Source of the DNA: Candidatus Zhuqueibacterota bacterium | GTDB lineage: Bacteria > Zhuqueibacterota > Zhuqueibacteria > Residuimicrobiales > JAFGEC01 | Reading direction: 5' to 3' | Length of the DNA: 42,805 nt | Assembly: GCA_016931775.1 (NCBI GenBank) | Contig: JAFGEC010000184.1 | Coordinates: 1 to 42,805, forward strand | Shown here: positions 25,204-33,252 of the stretch, in pieces | How the letters are laid out: each line of letters begins with the position of its first letter | How positions within the stretch are numbered: the first letter of the stretch is position 1 | Program-made: the position numbers and the translations under genes | The notes under the pieces: generated by a model | Databases searched by the model: none | What the model saw: the letters and a program-made list of their open reading frames with translations, nothing else | Told to the model about the DNA's origin: nothing

Positions 25204-26791
25204 AGAAAGTTGGCTCCACCCCAGACACGACAAAATCGAATCCATCAATCCCGCAACTCTGGAAGTAATCGGGAGTGTAGCGGTAACGCCGGCCGGCGAG
25301 GTGGAGGAAAAAGTGTTACTCGCCCGTGAAGCGTTCGGGTCATGGCGAAACACATCATTGAAATACAGAGCCGGTATTCTGAAAAAATTTTCCGAACACT
25401 TGTTCACTAAAAGACAGATTTTTGCCGAGCTCATTACCCGTGAGATGGGCCGGCCCATTGTTGAGGCCCTTGTTTTGGAATGTGAGGCATCCATCGATCT
25501 GGTGAATTATTATGCCCGACGCTACCGGTTGTTAAAGCCGCAAAAGGTACGGTTACACAATCCATTATTTATCCGCCGGAAAAGTTATCACCAATGCCTG
25601 CCTTTGGGCGTCATCGGCGTTATCTGTCCGTGGAACTGGCCGCTGTTGATCCCGCTCGGTTGCATCGTACCCGCCCTTCTGGCCGGAAACGCCGTTGTTT
25701 TCAAACCATCGGAATTTACGCCGCTGGTGGGAGAAGAGATAGCCTCTTTGCTATCAGAAGCCGGATTGCCGCACGGTGTTTTTCAGATCGTACAGGGATA
25801 CAAGGAAACAGGAAAGGCACTGGTGAAAACGGATGTGGACAAGATATTTTTCACAGGCAGTACCCAGGTGGGCAGTCAGATCATGCAAGCGGCGGCCAAA
25901 AATCCAACGGCCGTGGTTTTGGAAATGGGCGGCAGCGATCCGGCCATTGTTTGTAACGATGCGAATGTCGAAATAACCGCCAGTGGTTTGTTGTGGGGCG
26001 GATTCAGCAATTGCGGACAAAACTGCAACAGCGTCGAAAGAGTATTTTTTGAAAAAGATATCGCTGGACCGGTCATGGAAGCGCTGGTGAGAAAAACAGA
26101 ATTCCTCAAAATCGGTAACGGATTTAACAGAAACACCGACATAGGTCCGCTGGCGACAAAACATCAATATGAACATATCAAAACGTTTATACAGCAAATG
26201 ATAAAAAAAGGCGCGGAAATTATGACCGGAGGCAAAGAGGTGGAAAATCAGGACGGCTATTTTTTTCAGCCGACGGTTCTTAAAATACCCAAAGATGTGA
26301 CGGTGAACGAAGAAATATTCGGGCCGGTTATTGCCGTAACTATTGTTGATGATATTGATGAAGCGGTTGAACTGGCCAACGACACACCCTATGGACTGGC
26401 CGCATCGGTGTGGACAGCCGACCGGGCAAAAGGTGAGCGGATCGCGCGCCGATTACAAAGCGGTACCACAATGATAAACGATGCGATTGTCTCATTCGGC
26501 ATGCCGGAAGCAGGTTGGACCGGTATTAAAAAAAGCGGTATCGGCTGGGTTCACGGGCATAAGGGATTGGAAGAGATGGTCAATATTCAATATGTAAATG
26601 TCGATCCGCAGTCACACCAGCAAAAATTCTGGTGGTTTCCGTACGATGAAGAAACAATGCTAACGATGCACGCCGCGATGAAATTTTTGTATTCAACCAA
26701 ATTGTCGGAACGCCTCATCGCCCTGCCGAAGGTATTAAGCCGCTTGGCGGGGTATATATTAGGAAACAGTAAGAGAGCGGATAAATATTAA
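25196..26791 (+). CDS. Aldehyde dehydrogenase (NAD(P)-dependent)
   Basis: 531 residues; GTG start at 25196 with AAAAGGATAA upstream, overlapping the DUF362 gene. All landmarks of the ALDH superfamily are present: PWNWPL near 145, the cofactor-binding FFTGSTQVG (~218-226), general base Glu243 in VVLEMGG, catalytic Cys277 in NCGQNCNSVER, and EEIFGPVIAV and the bridging-domain strand at the end. It oxidises an aldehyde to the acid; substrate cannot be read. A C-terminal extension of about 55 residues beyond the usual end (QQKFWWFPYDEETMLTMHAAMKFLYSTKL) is aromatic and helical, which is common in long-chain/lipid-type ALDHs. The neighbour suggests electrons are passed to a DUF362 redox protein (inference). 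Confidence 0.92.
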   Translation: MNKESWLHPRHDKIESINPATLEVIGSVAVTPAGEVEEKVLLAREAFGSWRNTSLKYRAGILKKFSEHLFTKRQIFAELITREMGRPIVEALVLECEASIDLVNYYARRYRLLKPQKVRLHNPLFIRRKSYHQCLPLGVIGVICPWNWPLLIPLGCIVPALLAGNAVVFKPSEFTPLVGEEIASLLSEAGLPHGVFQIVQGYKETGKALVKTDVDKIFFTGSTQVGSQIMQAAAKNPTAVVLEMGGSDPAIVCNDANVEITASGLLWGGFSNCGQNCNSVERVFFEKDIAGPVMEALVRKTEFLKIGNGFNRNTDIGPLATKHQYEHIKTFIQQMIKKGAEIMTGGKEVENQDGYFFQPTVLKIPKDVTVNEEIFGPVIAVTIVDDIDEAVELANDTPYGLAASVWTADRAKGERIARRLQSGTTMINDAIVSFGMPEAGWTGIKKSGIGWVHGHKGLEEMVNIQYVNVDPQSHQQKFWWFPYDEETMLTMHAAMKFLYSTKLSERLIALPKVLSRLAGYILGNSKRADKY

Positions 26792-26912
26792 GATAAACGG
26801 CCACTGAGCGCAGGTAGTCTGAAAAGCGGGCGCATGATACGAAAAATGAATTTTTGGGTATCCCGGATGGGTAAATTGAACTGAATTGTCACCGCCGATC
26901 ACAAAAAATACA

Positions 26913-28472
26913 TTATAATGCCGGATAGAGTCGAAAACGTAAAAAATTCCATAAAAAACCAAAAATCCCGACAATGAGAGCATAAAGATCCCGGAAACGG
27001 TAATAAAATTTATCCGTGAGTGATAATCGTTTTGCAGGTACACCGATTTTCGGCGGAATGACCCTCGCCAACCACCCATATTTCCCTTTACCGAGCAATA
27101 TCTGGTTCCATACCATTTTAGGGCCATCTTCCACTTTCACAAGCAGATATATGCTTCCCGCCGTTGCGGACTTGATAACAGGCGCGTCGGTTGTCGGCCT
27201 TTCGCGAATGTTTGTATCTTTTTTTTGTACTCTTACAAATAAATTCTTGGATTCGATCAAAGGTTGGTTCCATAAACGATTCCAGGGCAGATCGATATAA
27301 TGGGAAGGCAGATAAAAACACAAAAAGGCGATACAAAAACCGAATCCGCCGTTAAGGATTTTCAATATGTTTTTCGGTACGACCTTGTTCATATCGATCG
27401 CCAGGTAAATGGCCAGCGTTGTCAGGATAATGCCGAATATGGAGACGACGGGCCGGTTTAAAAAATTCAGTGTGCTGGTAAAAAACGTACCCACCGAATC
27501 CAGATCCCCTAATATATAGCGCACATAGCGAAATCCAAGAAAATGCAGAATACCCAAGGTCGCCAGAGTATGAAAAATCAACATAATCTTTTGTTTGCGC
27601 AATATCGGTGCATAGGGATTGTATTGAAGATCGTCGATAAGACTGGGTGATTTCTCCCAATTGCATTCGTAAAGGGAGACACTGGATTTTTTTCCTTTGA
27701 CATTCACACGTTCCCTGTGCTGCAGGTAATATTCTTTGGTACGGCAGTAGGAAGCCGTGGCACTGGAAACCAGGATTTCACTCCCTTTGGCGCATCCCTC
27801 AACACGGGCGGCCACATTGACCATGTCACCGAAAACATCCTGCTGTTCCACAATAGCGTGGCCGGTATGAATGCCGATTCTCACCTTGAGGATGGACCGT
27901 TTATAATGACGGCGCTCCCGCTCCAGTACCTGCTGCATTGCTATGGCTGCCTTGACGGCGTTGCCAGGTTTTTTAAACGATGCCATTATAGCATCGCCGA
28001 TGGTTTTAATAATTCGTCCGCGGTATTTTTTGATAATGGGGAAAAGCAGCCTGTTATGGTGATCCACCATAAGGCGGCCCTGCACGTCTCCATGGGCGTC
28101 CCAATACCGCGTGGAATCCTCGATATCAGAAAAAAGGATCGACACCTTTTTGCGAGATAATTTAAAGTGGATGGGCAGACGGTAAAATCCTTTTTTTTTG
28201 GATGAAGGTGCCGGTTTGTCACTTTGTAAAAGCGATGAGACACTGGGGGAACGCATCACCTGTCTTTCTTGATTTACATTGCCTGTTGAAGTGACATTTG
28301 GCGTTTTTTTGACCGATTTTACTTTTTGGGGAGCCGGCAAAGTCCGTTTACGGTTGTGCTTGCGGCTTTGGCGACGGGGTGACGCTGAGGATTCGTTGGC
28401 TTTCGGACGCCTGTTTTGCGGCGATGATTTTGGCGTGCGGTGAGTATCGGAATTTGTTTTTTGTTTATTCAT
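26913..28472 (-). CDS. Class III adenylate/guanylate cyclase with membrane helices and SH3-like domain
   Basis: 519 residues from ATG 28472 (MNKQKTNSD); the longer track start lacks support. Low-complexity basic N-terminus (~1-100), then a class III catalytic domain (~110-290): metal Asp in LFSDIEDSTRYWD, a second in IKTIGDAIMASF with the substrate-reading Lys, DMVNVAARVEG with the transition-state Asn/Arg, all intact, so catalysis is expected. After the domain come three hydrophobic segments (~305-330, 345-370, 380-405), then a bacterial SH3-like domain (~425-490: VRVQKKDTNIRERPTTDAPVI, GKYGWLARVI). The order cyclase-membrane-SH3 is unlike common architectures. The Lys/Asp pair (KTIGD, DMVN) suggests ATP, so cAMP is the likely product. 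The SH3 part may sense envelope material. Confidence 0.9.
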   Translation of the reverse strand: MNKQKTNSDTHRTPKSSPQNRRPKANESSASPRRQSRKHNRKRTLPAPQKVKSVKKTPNVTSTGNVNQERQVMRSPSVSSLLQSDKPAPSSKKKGFYRLPIHFKLSRKKVSILFSDIEDSTRYWDAHGDVQGRLMVDHHNRLLFPIIKKYRGRIIKTIGDAIMASFKKPGNAVKAAIAMQQVLERERRHYKRSILKVRIGIHTGHAIVEQQDVFGDMVNVAARVEGCAKGSEILVSSATASYCRTKEYYLQHRERVNVKGKKSSVSLYECNWEKSPSLIDDLQYNPYAPILRKQKIMLIFHTLATLGILHFLGFRYVRYILGDLDSVGTFFTSTLNFLNRPVVSIFGIILTTLAIYLAIDMNKVVPKNILKILNGGFGFCIAFLCFYLPSHYIDLPWNRLWNQPLIESKNLFVRVQKKDTNIRERPTTDAPVIKSATAGSIYLLVKVEDGPKMVWNQILLGKGKYGWLARVIPPKIGVPAKRLSLTDKFYYRFRDLYALIVGIFGFLWNFLRFRLYPAL

Positions 28473-28564
28473 AATTTTTTCTTGCAGTTTATAAACAAGT
28501 CGATTAAATTCAAATACCAAAAAAAACGTGTCTGGCTCATTTCACTACTGACCATGGGGATCCG

Positions 28565-28870
28565 ATGGTGGAAAAATTAGAACAATTAAAAAAGCAACCT
28601 CAGGTATTGAACAAAATTGACCATTGGAGTAATACATGCAGAATCCCGGAAAGGATGCTTTTTTCAACTATTAAACTGATTGCAAAGATCTTGGATGCTG
28701 ATACCACCGGACTCTTACTCCGGGATCGTGATACCGGAGAGTCTAAACTTAACACTATCTGGCAAAATAATCAAGCGCAGAATTTATTCATTGAGCATAA
28801 CAACGAAAAAATATTGCCAAAGGTAACCCTCACACAACAGCAAATTTACCGGATTTCCCGGATAAGATAA
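28565..28870 (+). CDS. Small GAF-like (truncated) protein at the head of the channel operon
   Basis: 101 residues; GGGGA about 4-8 nt before ATG 28565. The segment IPERMLFSTIKLIAKILDADTTGLLLRDRDTGE resembles the first helix and strands of a GAF domain, but the protein stops after about half a domain (complete GAF domains need ~150 residues). The rest (LNTIWQNNQAQNLFIEHNN) is hydrophilic. It ends 10 bp before the channel gene and is co-directional, so it is probably the first gene of the operon. It might be a small ligand-sensing partner or a degenerate remnant. No frameshifted continuation of GAF sequence was seen before the next start. Identity is tentative. Confidence 0.6.
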   Translation: MVEKLEQLKKQPQVLNKIDHWSNTCRIPERMLFSTIKLIAKILDADTTGLLLRDRDTGESKLNTIWQNNQAQNLFIEHNNEKILPKVTLTQQQIYRISRIR

Positions 28871-28880
28871 CAGGTTAATT

Positions 28881-30116
28881 ATGCTTGGGTATCAAATAAG
28901 AAAAAAATGGTATGCCTTTTGGCAGAAATATAAAATCAAAACACAACTTAAAAACATAAGAAAGCTGCTGGCATTTGTCGTCGCCGTGTGGCTGGCGGGT
29001 TCGTTGCTGACTATCGTCAGCCAATGGCTATTTGCCCGTCAATACCAGGAATTTCTGCAGGATTATTTGAAATACCTTTGGGTTGTCATTATCGAACTGG
29101 TCAGCGGATTCGACATCCCGGAAAGCATCCATTTGCATCCGGTGAGTCAGATTATTTCCATTTTTATGCTATTGATGGGAATTGTGGTCGTTGGCCTTTT
29201 CACCGGCCAGATTATTACCATTTTTGTTCATGTCCTACAGCGCGCCGACTATATACCGGAAAAACCGTTGTCTTTCCAGTTTGAAAAACCAATCGTGATT
29301 TGCGGGATAAACAATAAACTGGTCCCGATTATCAGAACGCTCTCAAAAAACAAAAAGGCGGCAGAAAGGGAAATCGTCATTGTCGATCCCAATGCCGATC
29401 AGATCAAGCTGGCCGACGTCGGCTACTGTAAAGATGTATGGTTCGTTAAAGGAGAATCATCTCAAAGATCTGTCCTGCAAAAAAGCATCGGTAAGCAAGA
29501 CTGCCGCGTCATCCTTTTGCGTGGTGACGATGGGGAAAAAGCGTCGAGATCGACGATAACAACGGCGCTTGCGATCGAGGCATTTGATGAAAGCGTATAT
29601 ACGGTTTTGGAAATTCACAACGAGCTGAACAAGGTCCATTTTAAACGTACCAAGATCAATGATTGGATATGTATAAACGAATACGGTACAAAGCTTATTG
29701 CCCAGGCCGCACTCCACCCGGGTACGGCAAACTTGTTTTATGCATTACTGGGAGATCAGGAGACGGATAATGGGCGGCAAAACGTGCATTTTTCGGCATC
29801 CGAATTACCCGCCGGTCTCCAGGGTAAAACGTATCATGAGATCAGAAAAACACTGCTAACGGCAAAGCTGGACATCACACCGTTGGGATTCGCCAAATAT
29901 ATCGATGCACAGGAAAAAAAACGCCTGGGCATCACGCTGCGGAATTCCTCATATTTCATACAAATGAATCCGGTACATCCCAACAGCAAGACCGTCACGC
30001 AATTTAAAAAGAACGGTATTTTATATTTTAGCCGTGACACCGTGTTAGCAAAAATGGATAAATTAATTTATCTGGCGGATGATCAGGTCAATTTTCAAAT
30101 AAAAGCAAGGGACTAA
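28881..30116 (+). CDS. Ion-channel protein with non-canonical filter and RCK/TrkA-N domain
   Basis: 411 residues. A Lys/Arg-rich N-terminus (~1-28) precedes TM1 (~29-52: LLAFVVAVWLAGSLLTIVSQWL), a pore region (~60-85) and TM2 (~88-115: IISIFMLLMGIVVVGLFTGQIITIF). The K+ channel signature TVGYGD is absent; the position holds ELVSGFDIPES. The cytoplasmic part (~135-411) is a Rossmann RCK-type domain (IVICGINNKLVPIIRTL, IVIVDPNADQIKL), with CGINN in place of GxGxxG, followed by an RCK-C-like region. It is predicted to be a ligand-gated cation channel of the MthK architecture, with ion choice unknown. The gene is followed 4 bp later by a free RCK gene and a small membrane protein. Confidence 0.85.
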   Translation: MLGYQIRKKWYAFWQKYKIKTQLKNIRKLLAFVVAVWLAGSLLTIVSQWLFARQYQEFLQDYLKYLWVVIIELVSGFDIPESIHLHPVSQIISIFMLLMGIVVVGLFTGQIITIFVHVLQRADYIPEKPLSFQFEKPIVICGINNKLVPIIRTLSKNKKAAEREIVIVDPNADQIKLADVGYCKDVWFVKGESSQRSVLQKSIGKQDCRVILLRGDDGEKASRSTITTALAIEAFDESVYTVLEIHNELNKVHFKRTKINDWICINEYGTKLIAQAALHPGTANLFYALLGDQETDNGRQNVHFSASELPAGLQGKTYHEIRKTLLTAKLDITPLGFAKYIDAQEKKRLGITLRNSSYFIQMNPVHPNSKTVTQFKKNGILYFSRDTVLAKMDKLIYLADDQVNFQIKARD

Positions 30117-30120
30117 AACA

Positions 30121-30972
30121 ATGCCAAAGCAAAGAACAACCGGTGACAATGCGCTGCGGAATCATTATGTAATCTGCAACTGGTCTCGTAAAGCGGATAT
30201 CATTGTACGCCAGCTGCATGACACAAGTGTCCTGCATCGTTGCCCGATTATCGTCATCACCAAATTTCCGGAGGATATACCGCAAACTTCGGATCCGGAA
30301 TACAGGGGTATTTTGGTTGTTGCCGGTGATCCCACCAACAGTGAAATTCTCGAAAGGGCTGATCTCAAACACGCGAAAACCGTAATCGTGCTGGCAGAAG
30401 AAAATGACCCGGATAACGCTGATTCAAAAACAATATTAACCGTATTGGCTATCGATTCCATCAATCCAAACGCCCACGTCATTGTCGAATTATTGTCTTC
30501 ACGTAATGAAACCTATTTTCAGTATACCCATGCGGATGAAATTATCTGTTTGGAACAACTTGCCGAAAAGCTCCTGGCCCAGTCAGCGCTTACACCGGGA
30601 TTATCCCAGGTCTATATGGATCTTTTAACCCAATCGGCCGATACCAATGAAATTTATCAGGAAGTGGTCCCGGATTGTTTTATCGGTAAAAGTTATGCAG
30701 AGGTGGAAAAACAGATCATCGAAATCGATGACAAAGATATAATACTCATCGGATTTTCCACACGGGACATCAAAATGGTCAACGACCGAAAAGCCTATAA
30801 CGGTAGCGGTCATGTGATTCATGCGAAAAAGGTCATTATCAATCCCAAAAGTTCATCGAACGCAAAATACAGTAAACAATACCGGTTCCAACCAGGAGAC
30901 ACTATTTTTATGATATCTTATGAAGAGCCGGAAATTTGCACATATCTAAAAAACAGGGATAAAAATGAATAA
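30121..30972 (+). CDS. Stand-alone RCK/TrkA-N-domain protein
   Basis: 283 residues, starting 4 bp after the channel gene's stop. No signal peptide or membrane helix. N-terminal Rossmann fold (NHYVICNWSRKADIIVRQLH, IIVITKFPEDIP, GILVVAGDPTNSEILERADLKHAKTVIVLA) with acidic ENDPDNADSKT, then an RCK-C-like C-terminal half. It closely parallels the cytoplasmic portion of the preceding channel: both have 'AQxAL.PG..' (LLAQSALTPGLSQVYMDLL versus IAQAALHPGTANLFYALLG). It probably arose by duplication. In MthK four channel-linked and four free RCK domains make the gating ring; here a separate gene could supply the free set (inference). The stop overlaps the next small gene by 8 bp. Confidence 0.87.
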   Translation: MPKQRTTGDNALRNHYVICNWSRKADIIVRQLHDTSVLHRCPIIVITKFPEDIPQTSDPEYRGILVVAGDPTNSEILERADLKHAKTVIVLAEENDPDNADSKTILTVLAIDSINPNAHVIVELLSSRNETYFQYTHADEIICLEQLAEKLLAQSALTPGLSQVYMDLLTQSADTNEIYQEVVPDCFIGKSYAEVEKQIIEIDDKDIILIGFSTRDIKMVNDRKAYNGSGHVIHAKKVIINPKSSSNAKYSKQYRFQPGDTIFMISYEEPEICTYLKNRDKNE

Positions 30973-31117
30973 AGACAACGTCTTGATTTTCCTTATTATT
31001 GCGGCGGTGATAGATACAGTGGTTCCGGTGCCGATCATGACTATTATCTTACTATTCGTTTATTTTCAAAAACCAGCCTGGTTTAAAAAGCTGGTTGACG
31101 ATATTTACCAGGACTAG
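30965..31117 (+). CDS. 50-residue membrane protein, not in the ORF track
   Basis: ATG 30965 overlaps the RCK gene's stop (ATGAATAA), a typical translational-coupling arrangement. The 50-codon frame reads MNKDNVLIFLIIAAVIDTVV then PVPIMTIILLFVYFQKPAWF and KKLVDDIYQD. It has a single long or kinked hydrophobic stretch (~6-34) with a Pro-Val-Pro hinge, an aspartate inside the membrane span (Asp17), and a positively charged amphipathic end. Gene position and coupling suggest a small accessory subunit of the channel, by analogy with known small regulators of K+ transporters such as KdpF, but no sequence family is recognised. No ribosome site is needed under coupling. Confidence 0.7.
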   Translation: MNKDNVLIFLIIAAVIDTVVPVPIMTIILLFVYFQKPAWFKKLVDDIYQD

Positions 31118-31220
31118 ATCGACAGCACCGGATCATCAGTCAGGTCATGCAAACAATCAACTTAACCCGGCATCTGTTTTTTTGATGGATTGCTGATATT
31201 AGGAGTAAAGGAGGCGGATC

Positions 31221-31766
31221 GTGTTTTTACGTGAACTTTTTTATATACTTGTATTTTGTTTCACAATGAATTGCTTGGTAGCTGTTGCTTTTGGCAATGA
31301 ACCGGAGATTGTGAATCATGTGGACCTGAACCGATATGCCGGTTTGTGGTACGAAATTGCCAAAATACCCAACAGCTTTCAAAAAAAGTGTGCATTCGGA
31401 ACAACAGCGGAATATTCGCTGCAGGACAACGGCCTTGTCCGGGTTGTAAACCGCTGCTTCAAACCGGACGGCCGTCCGGTTGAAGCAAAAGGCATGGCCA
31501 GGATCGTGGATCCGGACACCAATGCACGGTTAAAAGTGAGTTTCGTTCGATTTTTGGGCAAAAACTGGTTTTGGGGAGATTATTGGATCATCGGATTGGA
31601 CGCGGATTATCAATGGGCGGTTGTTGGGCATCCGGATCGAAAATACGGCTGGATATTATCCCGCAAACCGGAAATTACCGGGGAATTGCGCCGTGAAATC
31701 GACAACTTGTTGACGCGGCAGGGGTATAATCCTGCGGATTTTGAAAATACGGCTGTGCAAAAATGA
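31221..31766 (+). CDS. blc: Bacterial lipocalin (Blc-like)
   Basis: 181 residues, GTG start at 31221 with AAAGGAGG upstream. Signal peptide ~1-26 (ending VAFG); there is no lipobox at the cleavage site, unlike E. coli Blc, which is a lipoprotein. The lipocalin signature is GLWYEIAKIPNSFQKKC (G-x-W motif), followed by eight-strand barrel features: FGTTAEYSLQDNGLVRVVNRC, GMARIVDPDTNARLKVSF, WFWGDYWIIGLDADYQWAVVGHP and the closing RKYGWILSRKP. The two Cys (KKC and NRC) may form a disulfide. It binds lysophospholipids or fatty acids in the envelope, often in stress. It follows the channel operon by ~100 bp without obvious functional link. Confidence 0.94.
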   Translation: MFLRELFYILVFCFTMNCLVAVAFGNEPEIVNHVDLNRYAGLWYEIAKIPNSFQKKCAFGTTAEYSLQDNGLVRVVNRCFKPDGRPVEAKGMARIVDPDTNARLKVSFVRFLGKNWFWGDYWIIGLDADYQWAVVGHPDRKYGWILSRKPEITGELRREIDNLLTRQGYNPADFENTAVQK

Positions 31767-31959
31767 ATAAAAACCCATACTTCACAATGATTAAAATCGA
31801 AAAAGATAACTGCAAGAGAAAATTCCATTTGCACCGAATTTGTTAACGTATTTTTCAAATTCATTTGCTTTTTTAAAAAGATTTGCTCATCTTTATGATA
31901 AATATATTACTACCGTATCATTCGCAAAAATCTCCTAGTAAACAAGAGGAAGACACACC

Positions 31960-33063
31960 ATGAAAATTTTTCATATCATTCTTTGCTGTCTATTATTTGC
32001 ATGTACCCCGAAAAAACCGCAACAAAAATCCAAAACAGACCAACCCCCAAAATTCGTCATCCATCGAGGCTTAAACATGAGCCACTGGCTTTCGCAGACT
32101 GAAATACGGGGAGAAGAAAGAGCGGCTTATGTGACGGAAAAGGATTTCAAAATTGTGGCCGGAATGGGCTTCGATCATGTACGGATTCCGATTGACGAAG
32201 TTCAATTCTGGACTGAGGATGGCGCCCCGGAACAGGAGGCATTCAAACTGCTGCACAACGGTATCAAATGGAGTCTAGAAAACGGACTGCGTGTTATTGT
32301 TGATTTGCATACGTTACGATCTCATCACTTTAACAGAGCAGACAGCCGTAAATTGTGGGAAGATAAAACCGCACAAGAGCAGTTTATCGGTTTCTGGCAA
32401 CAGCTATCCTCAGAGCTGAAGGCCTATTCCGTCGACAGTGTGGCTTATGAAATAATGAATGAAGCGGTTGCAGAGGATCCGGAGGACTGGAACAATCTGA
32501 TGCAATGGGCCATCGGTGAATTGAGAAAGCTGGAGCCCGACAGAATTATCGTGCTGGGTTCCAACCGATGGCAAATACCGAGTACATTCAAGGACTTGCG
32601 CGTTCCGGAGGTTGACAGGAATATTATCCTGAGTTTTCATTTTTACACGCCCTTTTGTTTGACCCATTACAAAGCACATTGGAATCCCTACTATAAATAT
32701 GAAGGTCCTGTCTCCTATCCCGGCTGGTCCGTTGATACCACACTTTATGCCAATATGAATCCGGAGGTCCTCACCGAGGTCAAAAAGCACAACGGCTATT
32801 ACGACCGGGATGTTTTGGAAAAGGACATCTTGCAGGCCGTTACCGTCGCCAAACAATTCAACCTTCCCCTGTATTGCGGTGAGTTCGGCTGTTATCCGAC
32901 GACGCCCATAAAATCACGCCAGGCGTGGTACCGGGATATGATCGCTATTTTCGATAAACACGATATCGCATTCGCTCACTGGAATTACAAAAACGATTTT
33001 CCGGTGGTCAATTCGGATTTATCGCCGATTTCCGAAATCGTGGATATTATGGTGCCGAAATAG
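31960..33063 (+). CDS. GH5-family glycoside hydrolase lipoprotein
   Basis: 367 residues. AACAAGAGGAAG precedes the ATG. A lipobox LFAC (Cys15) anchors it as a lipoprotein, unlike the tail-bearing enzymes nearby. The GH5 TIM-barrel (~32-367) is identified by GLNMSHWLS, VAGMGFDHVRIPID, VIVDLHTL, the acid/base Glu168 in YEIMNEA and the nucleophile Glu308 in LYCGEFG. Also present are FHFYTPFCLTHYKAHW (aromatic sugar-binding loop) and AHWNYK near the end. GH5 cleaves beta-glucans, mannans or xyloglucan with retention; the exact specificity (endoglucanase or exo-glucosidase type) cannot be assigned. A cell-surface or periplasmic oligosaccharide-trimming role fits with the GH10/GH43 enzymes downstream. 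Confidence 0.93.
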   Translation: MKIFHIILCCLLFACTPKKPQQKSKTDQPPKFVIHRGLNMSHWLSQTEIRGEERAAYVTEKDFKIVAGMGFDHVRIPIDEVQFWTEDGAPEQEAFKLLHNGIKWSLENGLRVIVDLHTLRSHHFNRADSRKLWEDKTAQEQFIGFWQQLSSELKAYSVDSVAYEIMNEAVAEDPEDWNNLMQWAIGELRKLEPDRIIVLGSNRWQIPSTFKDLRVPEVDRNIILSFHFYTPFCLTHYKAHWNPYYKYEGPVSYPGWSVDTTLYANMNPEVLTEVKKHNGYYDRDVLEKDILQAVTVAKQFNLPLYCGEFGCYPTTPIKSRQAWYRDMIAIFDKHDIAFAHWNYKNDFPVVNSDLSPISEIVDIMVPK

Positions 33064-33252
33064 GTACCGGTGAAGGTACTGTGTATGGTGAAGCGGGAGA
33101 AATAAGTATCAGTAGCTGACCATTTTTCTGCTGCTCACCCGATCCCTTTATGTAAAGAGTTACTTAAACAATGATTAAAATGAATCCCATAGGCACGATT
33201 CATACACTCTTCACAACAATCGATTGACATATTTTACTAAAAAGGAGAAGAA

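Noticed and set aside
26759-27127. 122-codon minus-strand ORF
   Set aside because: Overlaps the C-terminal coding part of the cyclase in another frame; hydrophobic run comes from the membrane-helix codons.
32410-32856. 148-codon minus-strand ORF
   Set aside because: Antisense to the GH5 catalytic core; shadow only.
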